Origin: an uncultured Lachnospiraceae bacterium
Lineage (GTDB): Bacteria > Bacillota_A > Clostridia > Lachnospirales > Lachnospiraceae
DNA: 5,024 nucleotides
Reading direction: 5' to 3'
Assembly (NCBI GenBank): GCA_947175285.1
Contig: CAMWMM010000381.1
Span: forward strand, 1 to 5,024
Shown: positions 1-5,024 of the stretch, piece after piece
How positions within the stretch are numbered: the first letter of the stretch is position 1
Layout: every line of letters begins with the position of its first letter
Made by a program: the position numbers and the translations under genes
The notes under the pieces: generated by a model
Seen by the model: the letters and a program-made list of their open reading frames with translations, nothing else
Databases searched by the model: none
What the model was told of the DNA's origin: nothing

Positions 1-1016
1 GGAATCCCTATTACGGATAAGCTTAGTGCCTGTATCAAAATCATATGTTTTAGCTGTCTTACTGTTGTGCCTATCGTTTTGAGCAGCCCATAGAAACGGA
101 TATCGCCCGAGACGGAAATCTGGAATATATTATAAATAATCAGATAGCCCGTAAAAATAATCAATAAAAGTATCGAGGCAATGGAGAGAATGGTTCCAAA
201 GTCCATGGAATTATTAACTCTGGAACTCAAGTATCCCCAGTTGACGCCGATATCAATGTAATTATCCTCTTTTGCAGACTCATTCCCCTGATAACCATGG
301 CGTTCTAAAATAGTCAGAAGAGAATCCTCTATGTTAGAAGAATTTTTAAGCATAACATTCAATGTATACAGCCCTGTTATGCCGTCCAGACATTGTGTGT
401 TAAGTTCCGTCAATATTTCATCCACGCAGCTTTCGGAAAGAAGAATATGGTGCGCGGGACTGACTTCATCAAATTCCCAATAGCCGCAGAGAGTAAATTC
501 CTGTGTTGTTACTTTACCGTCCACCGGAAAAGAGAGTGTAAATTTTGCACCGATTTCCGGTTTAACGCCAAGCAGGGAGAGAACAGCAGTATCGGTTGCC
601 GCTTCGTTTTTTCCTTCTGTCGGTAAATGACCGTTTTCCGGTTCTAAGAATGCCCATCTGGCATAATTTTCATCCATGCAGCTTATTTCCACATGAGACT
701 TGTTGAGGGGCGCCTCTATGGGCATTCCAAGGAAGCGCCTGACGCCCCATTCCGATATCAGAGAATCCTCGCGCAGTTCTTCATACTGTTCCCTGGTCAT
801 ATTTTTGAAGCTGCCGTGGGAATAGCCGCCGATTTGCCGGAAGCTGCTTTGCTCGGTGCCGTAAATAATGGACATCATAATCGTAAACAGTGCGGTAAAC
901 AGGACTGTTGTTAAAGCAATAGCGATAATGGCAATGATATTTCTTGATTTTGTCGATTTCATATGCTGAAAGGCGGTATGGCGAATACATTTCCTGTTTG
1001 AAACATTCATATTCAT
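1..1016 (-). CDS. FtsX-type ABC transporter permease, N-terminal part (cut by window edge)
   Basis: An open minus-strand frame runs without a stop from an ATG at 1016 to the window edge, giving 338 complete codons and the first two bases of a proline codon. It starts MNMNVSNRKCIRH. A short basic cytoplasmic end (residues 1-25) is followed by a membrane helix at about 26-50 and a soluble, probably extracytoplasmic domain at about 52-272. A second helix lies at about 273-297, then a cytoplasmic stretch with FYGLLKTIGTTVRQLKHM at 308-325, and a third helix begins ending in SLSVIGIP. The 'GLLKTIG..RQ' segment and the IGIP turn are typical of the FtsX domain, and the long first loop fits a MacB-like periplasmic core domain. 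Family members often reach about 800 residues, so more than half is probably missing. The start at 1016 is preferred over the ATG at 1010 because AGGAGG (1026-1031) lies 9 nt upstream. That site overlaps the ATPase stop codon, implying translational coupling. It should pair with that ATPase; the substrate is unknown. Confidence 0.9.
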   Translation of the reverse strand, partial: MNMNVSNRKCIRHTAFQHMKSTKSRNIIAIIAIALTTVLFTALFTIMMSIIYGTEQSSFRQIGGYSHGSFKNMTREQYEELREDSLISEWGVRRFLGMPIEAPLNKSHVEISCMDENYARWAFLEPENGHLPTEGKNEAATDTAVLSLLGVKPEIGAKFTLSFPVDGKVTTQEFTLCGYWEFDEVSPAHHILLSESCVDEILTELNTQCLDGITGLYTLNVMLKNSSNIEDSLLTILERHGYQGNESAKEDNYIDIGVNWGYLSSRVNNSMDFGTILSIASILLLIIFTGYLIIYNIFQISVSGDIRFYGLLKTIGTTVRQLKHMILIQALSLSVIGI

Positions 1017-1025
1017 AATACTATC

Positions 1026-1031
1026 CCTCCT
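1026..1031 (-). promoter_or_regulatory. Ribosome binding site of the permease, overlapping the ATPase stop codon
   Basis: A perfect AGGAGG on the minus strand sits 9 nt before the permease ATG at 1016. Its first two bases are the last two of the ATPase TAG stop (1030-1032). It decides the permease start and suggests that the two transporter subunits are made in coupled fashion. Confidence 0.85.
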
Positions 1032-1728
1032 ACTGAGCCTGCGTTTGTCCGGTAACGGAGCGGCTGTTTACAATTTGCCCATCCTCGATTCGTATGATGC
1101 GGTCGGCAAGCTGTGCAATTTCTTCATTATGAGTAATCATGACTATGGTCTGGGAGAATTTATTACTTGTGATTTTAAGAAGTCCCAGAACATCCTGTGA
1201 TGTTTTGCTGTCGAGATTTCCGGTCGGTTCGTCAGCAAGAATAATGGCAGGCTTGGCAGCAAGCGCCCGTGCGATGGCAACACGCTGCTGCTGACCGCCC
1301 GATAAGTTGTTCGGAAGATTTTGCAGCTTTCCCCGTAGTCCCAGTGTTTCTATAATGGAATTAATATAGGCTTTATCAATGGTTCCGCCGTCAAGCTGTA
1401 TGGGAAGTACGATATTTTCGTAAACATTTAAGACCGGTACAAGATTATAGTTTTGAAAAACGAATCCGATTTTGCGTCTGCGGAAGATAGTCAGAGCTTC
1501 ATCCGTTAAAGAGAAGATATCTTTACCGTCTATCATAACTTTGCCGTCTGTCGGGCGGTCCAGTCCTCCCAACATATGAAGAAGCGTGGATTTTCCGCTG
1601 CCGCTTGTGCCGACAATTGCAAGAAACTCACCTTGATTAACAGTGATATCGACGCCGTCTAATGCGTGGACTTCATTGTCGCCGTTTCCGTATATTTTTT
1701 TCAGATTGCTTGTAGATAAAATAGCCAT
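1030..1728 (-). CDS. ABC transporter ATP-binding protein, MacB/LolD-like
   Basis: This 232-residue protein is a complete nucleotide-binding subunit that would hydrolyse ATP at the inner face of the membrane to drive the FtsX-type permease encoded next to it. All expected motifs are visible: Walker [10 protein letters not shown] at 40-48, Q-loop glutamine 92 in [10 protein letters not shown], signature LSGGQQQR at 142-149, Walker [14 protein letters not shown] at 162-174 and the switch histidine 200 in MITHNEE. The 'DEPTGNLDS' and 'FQNYNLVP' wording is characteristic of the LolD/MacB/FtsE group (COG1136-type), and the length is normal for it. The ATG at 1728 is supported by AAAGGAG at 1735-1741, 6 nt upstream. 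The gene lies 13 nt upstream of the permease start and 89 nt after the kinase stop codon. It may be transcribed both from the operon promoter and from an internal regulated promoter in that gap. Substrate specificity is not determined by this subunit. Confidence 0.96.
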   Translation of the reverse strand: MAILSTSNLKKIYGNGDNEVHALDGVDITVNQGEFLAIVGTSGSGKSTLLHMLGGLDRPTDGKVMIDGKDIFSLTDEALTIFRRRKIGFVFQNYNLVPVLNVYENIVLPIQLDGGTIDKAYINSIIETLGLRGKLQNLPNNLSGGQQQRVAIARALAAKPAIILADEPTGNLDSKTSQDVLGLLKITSNKFSQTIVMITHNEEIAQLADRIIRIEDGQIVNSRSVTGQTQAQ

Positions 1729-1751
1729 GTCATACTCCTTTCTTTTTTGCT

Positions 1752-1757
1752 ATTTTA
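1752..1757 (-). promoter_or_regulatory. Possible internal -10 box before the ATPase gene
   Basis: TAAAAT on the minus strand lies 23 nt before the ATPase ATG. It has no good -35 hexamer at 16-18 bp spacing. Instead the paired direct repeat (1765-1785) occupies the -35 region, 7 nt upstream, which is the arrangement expected for an activator-dependent promoter. The box alone is weak evidence in AT-rich intergenic DNA. Confidence 0.35.
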
Positions 1758-1764
1758 TCATTCA

Positions 1765-1785
1765 ATTCTTTCCACATTCTTTCCA
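1765..1785 (-). repeat. Two 10-bp direct repeats with 11-bp period, candidate response-regulator operator
   Basis: TGGAAAGAAT occurs twice in direct orientation on the minus strand (1776-1785 and 1765-1774), separated by one base. The copies are therefore one helical turn apart. OmpR/PhoB-family regulators commonly bind as head-to-tail dimers to such direct repeats with 10-11 bp spacing, and a regulator of that family is encoded in this operon. The site sits in the kinase-ATPase gap just upstream of a -10-like box, so activation of the transporter genes is a reasonable inference. Binding is not shown by the sequence. Confidence 0.5.
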
Positions 1786-1817
1786 TGGCAAAAAAGATTC
1801 TTACAGTTTTGAAAGAT

Positions 1818-2762
1818 TTAAGAAGCCTTAGTCGGCAGATAGACTGAGAAAACAGAGCCGTTTCCGAGGCTGGAAGCCAGTTTGATATAACCGCCTTCAT
1901 TTGTAATGATTTCTCTGGCAAGATATAAACCGATGCCGACACCTTCTGTATCGGCAGTATTTTCGGAGCGGTAGAAACGGGAAAAAATCTGTGCCTGTTC
2001 TTTTTCGGCAATTCCGATTCCCGTATCGGCGATTTCAATACATACGAATAGTTCATAAACTTTCATCCTGATGGTAATACCGCCGGCATTTGTGTATTTA
2101 ATGGCATTATCAATGATATTGCCAAGCGCTTCCAATGTCCATTTTTCATCAAAGAGAGCCTTTAGCGGCGCATCTGATTCCACAGGGAGAACGGAGAAAG
2201 AGAGTCCTTTTGCACAAGCTTTTGGCGTATACTGTTCGGAGGCGTGTGTAATCAGTTCCATGACATCCCTGCATGCAGGGTACAGTGTCAGGATGCCGGT
2301 TTCCAGTCGGGACATTTTGATTAAAGATGCAATCAGAAAATTAAGTTTCTGCACCCCCGCATTCAGAGCGGTAACATATTCGGCGCTTACCTCATCTAAC
2401 TGCTGCTCTTGTAACAGTTCGCAGTAAAGCAGACAGGAGGCAATCGGTGTTTTCGTCTGGTGGGAAATGTCCGAAATCAGTGTTTTAATGTTATCTCTCT
2501 CCAGTGCAATGTTTTTGGCGGAAGTTTCCGCCGCGCCTAAATAATGGCTGAATTTAAATTCCAGAGAAGAAAGCAGGGATTCATCAATTTTTTCCGTTGT
2601 AAAAGTGCCGGCAACCGCTTTATCCAGCATCTGTTCTATACTTTTGATGATTCGTTTTGTCCGAAAATGTTCCCGCAGCATCAGACTGACGGAAACGATT
2701 GCACAGATAACGGCTATGATAAATATGATTCTATTTTCCGTCATATTCAGAAAGTTATACAA
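1818..2762 (-). CDS. Sensor histidine kinase with a single membrane helix
   Basis: A membrane histidine kinase that would autophosphorylate and pass phosphate to the adjacent response regulator. With the TTG start at 2762 it has 314 residues. One hydrophobic helix lies at about 11-29 (IIFIIAVICAIVSVSLML), with almost nothing outside the membrane. A short linker follows, then the H-box ISHQTKTPIAS with phospho-acceptor His101, the N-box NIIDNAIKY at 215-223, the G1 box DTGIG at 246-250, the F-box around IFSRFYR and the G2 box GVGIGLYLAR at 274-283. The frame stays open to a TTG at 2813 inside the regulator gene, but that start has no ribosome binding site. GAGGGGG at 2771-2777 lies 8 nt before the TTG at 2762, so I chose that start; an ATG at 2744 is a fallback with poor spacing. 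The near absence of an outside domain suggests that the signal comes from within the membrane or from a partner such as the transporter. Its preferred partner is the regulator encoded 28 nt upstream. Confidence 0.92.
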   Translation of the reverse strand: MYNFLNMTENRIIFIIAVICAIVSVSLMLREHFRTKRIIKSIEQMLDKAVAGTFTTEKIDESLLSSLEFKFSHYLGAAETSAKNIALERDNIKTLISDISHQTKTPIASCLLYCELLQEQQLDEVSAEYVTALNAGVQKLNFLIASLIKMSRLETGILTLYPACRDVMELITHASEQYTPKACAKGLSFSVLPVESDAPLKALFDEKWTLEALGNIIDNAIKYTNAGGITIRMKVYELFVCIEIADTGIGIAEKEQAQIFSRFYRSENTADTEGVGIGLYLAREIITNEGGYIKLASSLGNGSVFSVYLPTKAS

Positions 2763-2770
2763 TATGTTTT

Positions 2771-2777
2771 CCCCCTC
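2771..2777 (-). promoter_or_regulatory. Ribosome binding site that sets the kinase start at a TTG codon
   Basis: GAGGGGG on the minus strand lies 8 nt before TTG (2760-2762) and 26 nt before the first in-frame ATG (2744). The spacing favours the TTG as initiator, and the site lies in the gap after the regulator stop codon (2791-2793). Confidence 0.65.
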
Positions 2778-2790
2778 ATAGCAGTTAGTT

Positions 2791-3474
2791 TTATGCCTTC
2801 CATAGATAGCCAATACCGTAAACGGTTTTGATATAGTCCTGTGCGGAAAGTTTATTCCTTAAGCGGTTTATCGTAACAGAGAGGGCATTCTCATCCACAT
2901 ATTCCGTCCTGTCTGTCCAGATATAGTCAATGAGACGGCTGCGGGAGAGTGTAAGACCGGCATTTTCCACTAAGATACGTAACAGCTTCTGTTCCGTTTT
3001 ACTTAATTCTATCGGAGTATCCGCATGGGAAAATTCCATTTTGTCAAAGTCAAACAGATAGTTATCAAAGGCATAACATGATTTTGTACCAACATTGCTG
3101 CTGTCAGCGTTATCCGGTGTTTTGCGGATTCTTGCCTGTACTCTTGCGCGTAAAATAGCCAGGCTGAAAGGTTTGGTGATATAATCATCTGCCCCTTGTT
3201 CTAACGCCGATACAATGTCACTTTCTAAATCGTTTGCGGTAAGCATGATAACAGGAATATGGTATGTGTTTTTTATTTCCGCAAGAAAGTCAAAACCGTT
3301 TCCGTCAGGCAGATTAATGTCTAAAAGAATCAGGGCATAACTGCTCTTAGTCAGTTTGTTTCTTGCCGTGCGCAGATTATGGCAGCTTTCTGCATGGTAT
3401 TGTTTCGATGAAAGGGCGCGCACAAGCCCGTCTGCGAGAGACTTATCATCTTCTATAATTAGTATTGTGTTCAT
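2791..3474 (-). CDS. OmpR/PhoB-family response regulator
   Basis: A 227-residue two-component regulator, first gene of the minus-strand operon. The receiver domain spans about 1-118, with the acidic pair Asp9/Asp10 in IIEDD, phospho-acceptor Asp52 in LLDINLPDG, Thr79 in IMLTA and Lys101 in ITKPF. A winged-helix DNA-binding domain spans about 134-227. It includes ELSKTEQKLL at 156-165, the recognition-helix region NALSVTINRLRNKL at 196-209 and the wing YIKTVYGIGYLW. All catalytic positions are present and the length is normal. The ATG at 3474 gives the standard receiver start MNTILIIEDD, but no Shine-Dalgarno sequence precedes it. An extended -10 element ends 7 nt upstream, so the mRNA may be leaderless. 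It is followed by its cognate kinase and then the ABC transporter, which it probably controls; the repeat at 1765-1785 is the best candidate target. Confidence 0.95.
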   Translation of the reverse strand: MNTILIIEDDKSLADGLVRALSSKQYHAESCHNLRTARNKLTKSSYALILLDINLPDGNGFDFLAEIKNTYHIPVIMLTANDLESDIVSALEQGADDYITKPFSLAILRARVQARIRKTPDNADSSNVGTKSCYAFDNYLFDFDKMEFSHADTPIELSKTEQKLLRILVENAGLTLSRSRLIDYIWTDRTEYVDENALSVTINRLRNKLSAQDYIKTVYGIGYLWKA

Positions 3475-3481
3475 AGATACA

Positions 3482-3510
3482 AGTATATCACATATCTGCC
3501 TATTTATAAA
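3482..3510 (-). promoter_or_regulatory. Extended -10 promoter of the regulator-kinase-transporter operon
   Basis: TGATATACT on the minus strand (3490 down to 3482) is a TG-N-TATACT extended -10 element. At 17-bp spacing the -35 position (3505-3510) reads TTTATA, a poor match, which the extended -10 could offset. Only 7 nt separate the -10 from the ATG at 3474, so transcription would begin at or next to the start codon. The element overlaps one arm of a long dyad (3485-3493). Confidence 0.5.
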
Positions 3511-3557
3511 TCTTAGAGACGAAGCAATCTAAAATAGATTGACAAGTCATGTGATAT
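3485..3557. repeat. Widely spaced 9-bp inverted repeat spanning the divergent promoters
   Basis: ATATCACAT at 3485-3493 is the exact reverse complement of ATGTGATAT at 3549-3557. The left arm overlaps the minus-strand extended -10, and the right arm fills the spacer just upstream of the plus-strand -10. The centres are 64 bp apart, about six helical turns. This could be a pair of binding sites for one regulator, or chance similarity of two AT-rich promoters. Confidence 0.45.
3525..3541. promoter_or_regulatory. Palindrome overlapping the plus-strand -35, possible operator
   Basis: CAATCTA-AAA-TAGATTG is a perfect 7-bp-arm palindrome with a 3-bp centre. Its right end shares bases 3539-3541 with the -35 hexamer TTGACA, so a bound repressor would block the plus-strand promoter. 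No run of T residues follows on either strand, so it is not a terminator. The binding protein is unknown. Confidence 0.5.
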
Positions 3558-3567
3558 TATGTATGAT
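3539..3567 (+). promoter_or_regulatory. Near-consensus sigma-A promoter for the Rpn-like gene
   Basis: TTGACA (3539-3544) is a perfect -35. Exactly 17 bp later comes TATGAT (3562-3567), one mismatch from TATAAT. Transcription would start near 3574, leaving a leader of about 98 nt before the annotated ATG at 3672. The -35 overlaps a palindrome and the spacer contains one arm of the long dyad, so the promoter is probably regulated. Confidence 0.75.
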
Positions 3568-3593
3568 AAAACCATCAAAGAAATTCTAAATAG

Positions 3594-3628
3594 TGTGCAT
3601 TTCGCACATTCGGACAGTTTCTGTCAGA
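3594..3628 (+). other. Two adjacent small hairpins in the leader of the Rpn-like gene
   Basis: TGTGC-ATTTC-GCACA (3594-3608) forms a 5-bp stem with a 5-nt loop. Immediately after it, GACAG-TTT-CTGTC (3613-3625) forms a 5-bp stem, extendable by a TC/GA pair beyond one mismatch (3610-3628). Both lie inside the predicted transcribed leader. Neither is followed by a U-tract, so they are not intrinsic terminators. They may act on RNA or be DNA operators; the stems are short enough to be fortuitous. Confidence 0.35.
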
Positions 3629-3671
3629 TTTCTATGTAAATAATTAAATATGGCAGGAACTGTGACGGCAT

Positions 3672-4559
3672 ATGTATGAAACAAAAGCTGTATACAGAGT
3701 CCTGCCCATCTATGGGAGGATAAGATATGCAGCGAAGAAAAAAAGCAAGTTGTATAATGCACTGAATGGAACAGATTATCAGGATGCATCAGAATTACAG
3801 GTAGTAACAATCGAGAGTGCAGTCTATGTTGTAATGAAGAACGACCTTGCATTTGTCATTGCAGGAACATTGAATTTATATGAGCATCAAAGCACCTATA
3901 ATCCGAATATGCCGGTGCGGTTTCTGATTTATCTTGCGGAGGAATACCAGAAGGTAGTGGAGCAGGCGGAAGAAAGCATATTTGGCACGAAACAGATTTG
4001 TCTGCCAACGCCGCAATGTATTGTGTTCTATAACGGGGAAAAGGAAGCGCCGGAAGAACAGATATTAAGATTATCGGATGCTTTTGAGAATAAGGAAAAA
4101 GAGTTTGGCGTAGAGCTGAAAGTTCGGATGCTTAATATCAATTATGGACATAACAGGGAACTGATGGGAAAGTGTCGTGCTTTGGAAGAATATGCAGAAT
4201 TTGTAGGTCTTACAAGAAACTATATTGCAGAGGGACAAAAGATGCAGGATGCACTTAATGCAGCAATAAACTACTGTATAGGTCATGGCATTTTATCAAG
4301 TTTCCTGAAAAAATATCGAGCGGAGGTATTAGGGATGCTGTTAGAAGAGTTTGATAAGGATAAGTATGAACGCTCTCTTAAGAATGAGGGAATAGAGATT
4401 GGATTACAGCGTGGAACGGAGATTGGAATACAGCAGGGAACAGAACGTATCAATCAACTTAATTGTCTCTTGTTAGAGCAAAATCGTATCACTGACTTAA
4501 AGCGTGCCACTCAGGATACGGCGTATCAGGAACAACTGTTCCGAGAGTTTGACCTGTGA
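3672..4559 (+). CDS. Rpn/PDDEXK-family nuclease-like (transposase-like) protein
   Basis: A 295-residue protein that I recognise as the Clostridia variant of the Rpn/PD-(D/E)XK 'putative transposase' group. Characteristic segments appear in order: LYNALNGTDY at 27-36, MKNDLAF at 55-61, YEHQSTYNPNMP at 70-81, PTPQCIVFYNG at 112-122 and LNINYGHNRELM at 154-165. Asp58, Glu71 and Gln73 are the likely D...E-x-Q active-site residues of the nuclease fold. Characterised Rpn proteins promote recombination or cut DNA; activity here is inferred. The C-terminal part (about 227-260) is charged with GTE/IG repeats, then ends in NCLLLEQNRITDL...LFREFDL, as is usual for the family. The first 25 residues match the family poorly, and the ATG at 3672 has only a weak, distant AGGA (3655-3658). 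A strong Shine-Dalgarno precedes an out-of-frame ATG at 3727. The start is therefore uncertain, and the gene could be slightly damaged at its 5' end. A HAD hydrolase gene follows 40 nt downstream. Confidence 0.8.
   Translation: MYETKAVYRVLPIYGRIRYAAKKKSKLYNALNGTDYQDASELQVVTIESAVYVVMKNDLAFVIAGTLNLYEHQSTYNPNMPVRFLIYLAEEYQKVVEQAEESIFGTKQICLPTPQCIVFYNGEKEAPEEQILRLSDAFENKEKEFGVELKVRMLNINYGHNRELMGKCRALEEYAEFVGLTRNYIAEGQKMQDALNAAINYCIGHGILSSFLKKYRAEVLGMLLEEFDKDKYERSLKNEGIEIGLQRGTEIGIQQGTERINQLNCLLLEQNRITDLKRATQDTAYQEQLFREFDL
4395..4442 (+). repeat. Tandem 24-bp repeat inside the Rpn-like gene
   Basis: Two adjacent imperfect 24-bp units (4395-4418 and 4419-4442) encode EIGLQRGT and EIGIQQGT, residues 242-257. 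The unit is in frame and keeps an E-I-G-x-Q-x-G-T pattern. Variable numbers of such 'EG/IG' octads are common near the C-terminus of this family, so copy number may vary between strains. Confidence 0.75.
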
Positions 4560-4599
4560 AAAAAATGGAAAGAGCGAAGGTGTGCGAGGGCATTACATT

Positions 4600-5024
4600 A
4601 TGAATACTAAAATGATTTTAACAGACCTTGACCATACGCTGCTTCGGTCTGACGGCAGCGTATCAGAATATACAAAGCGAATTTTGAAAAAATGTCAGGA
4701 TTGCGGAATTCTCGTTGTGATTGCCACCGCCCGTTATTGGATAGGCGCAGAACGTTACATAGAAGAAATTCGTCCGGATTATGAAATTACAACAGATGGA
4801 ACACTGATTCACCAGCGCGGAAAGCAAATTTATAGCTGTACAATAGACTTAAAAGACGCCAATCAAATAATAAAGGATTTGCTGGAACAAAATCCAAAGA
4901 CAGAAATAACTGTGGCAGCAGGACGTCAGGTTTTCTGGAACAGCCTGCATATATCGGAATCCGAAAGATTACATAAAGCGGTTTTTAATGATTATAGTAA
5001 GCCATTATCCTGTCAGATAAATAA
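4600..5024 (+). CDS. Cof-type HAD-superfamily hydrolase, N-terminal part (cut by window edge)
   Basis: An open frame from the ATG at 4600 to the right edge gives 141 complete codons. The start is MNTKMILTDLDHTLLRSDG. The D-x-D motif (Asp9 nucleophile, Asp11 acid/base) and the LDHTLL/SDG wording are HAD motif I. IATAR with Thr43 is motif II. ITTDGTLIHQRGKQIY at about 63-78 matches the 'NGA.I....G..I' cap-entry segment of the Cof/C2B subgroup. The lysine and acidic motifs III and IV would lie beyond the window. Such enzymes are Mg-dependent phosphatases, usually acting on sugar phosphates or other small phosphorylated metabolites; the substrate here is unknown. GAGGG (4586-4590) lies 9 nt before the ATG. 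It follows the nuclease-like gene by 40 nt without a visible terminator, so it could be read from the same promoter. A functional link between the two is not evident. Confidence 0.9.
   Translation, partial: MNTKMILTDLDHTLLRSDGSVSEYTKRILKKCQDCGILVVIATARYWIGAERYIEEIRPDYEITTDGTLIHQRGKQIYSCTIDLKDANQIIKDLLEQNPKTEITVAAGRQVFWNSLHISESERLHKAVFNDYSKPLSCQIN

Noticed and set aside
393..914. Plus-strand open frames opposite the permease
   Set aside because: They are antisense shadows of the continuous permease frame, which has recognisable FtsX features; their proteins resemble nothing and lack starts with ribosome binding sites.
781..990. 69-codon minus-strand frame inside the permease region
   Set aside because: It is a shifted frame of the permease gene; the true frame starts at 1016 and shows the membrane helix.
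1730..1786. 18-codon minus-strand reading frame MERMWKELNDKIAKKKGV ending 1 nt before the ATPase ATG
   Set aside because: No Shine-Dalgarno precedes its ATG, and it lies over the direct repeat and the ATPase ribosome binding site. It is more simply explained as control DNA, although a leader peptide cannot be fully excluded.
2071..2427. 118-codon plus-strand frame opposite the kinase
   Set aside because: It is antisense to the kinase catalytic region, with no ribosome binding site and no family resemblance.
2763..2813. Longer kinase version starting at TTG 2813 inside the regulator gene
   Set aside because: It has no ribosome binding site and adds 17 residues unlike a kinase N-terminus; the TTG at 2762 has GAGGGGG at 8 nt spacing.
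3594..3628. Intrinsic terminator for the region between the divergent genes
   Set aside because: Stems are only 5 bp, not GC-rich enough, and no T-run follows; the location is also between divergent starts, where no terminator is needed.
3559..3639. Short plus-strand frame MYDKTIKEILNSVHFAHSDSFCQISM in the leader of the Rpn-like gene
   Set aside because: Its ATG overlaps the -10 box, so it would not be on the mRNA from that promoter, and it has no ribosome binding site.
3475..4600. Insertion sequence with the Rpn-like gene as transposase
   Set aside because: No terminal inverted repeats or target-site duplication could be found flanking the gene; despite the 'transposase-like' family name, these proteins are usually not carried in classic IS elements.

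Overview
The window looks like chromosomal DNA of a low-to-mid GC Gram-positive anaerobe, most likely a Clostridia/Lachnospiraceae member. I infer this from the strong AGGAGG-type ribosome binding sites, the 'LYNALNGTDY ... YEHQSTYNPNMP' Rpn-like nuclease family that is common in that group, and a two-component system linked to an FtsX-type ABC transporter. This is recognition from memory, not a database search.

Left part (1-3474, all on the minus strand): a four-gene operon reading right to left. Its order is an OmpR-family response regulator, a single-membrane-segment histidine kinase, a MacB/LolD-type ABC ATPase and an FtsX-type ABC permease that runs off the left edge. The regulator-kinase gap is 28 nt. 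The permease ribosome binding site overlaps the ATPase stop codon. The kinase and ATPase are separated by 85 nt holding a perfect 10-bp direct repeat with an 11-bp period, just upstream of a -10-like box. This is a good candidate operator for the regulator to switch on the transporter half. The layout resembles peptide-sensing or detoxification modules of the Bce type in gene order, but the permease topology (one helix, then about 220 extracytoplasmic residues) is MacB/FtsX-like rather than BceB-like. The substrate cannot be read from the sequence.

Middle (3475-3671): a 197-bp divergent control region. It carries a near-consensus sigma-A promoter on the plus strand and an extended -10 promoter on the minus strand that would give an almost leaderless regulator mRNA. 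It also carries two dyad symmetries overlapping these promoters and two small adjacent hairpins in the plus-strand leader.

Right part (3672-5024, plus strand): a PD-(D/E)XK nuclease-like protein of the Rpn/PDDEXK transposase-like family, with an unusual 5' end and a small tandem repeat near its C-terminus. It is followed after 40 nt by the start of a Cof-type HAD hydrolase that runs off the right edge. These two may be co-transcribed; no terminator is visible between them.

No clearly new system is evident. The most interesting points are the divergent control region, the 11-bp-period repeat inside the operon, and the odd start of the nuclease-like gene.
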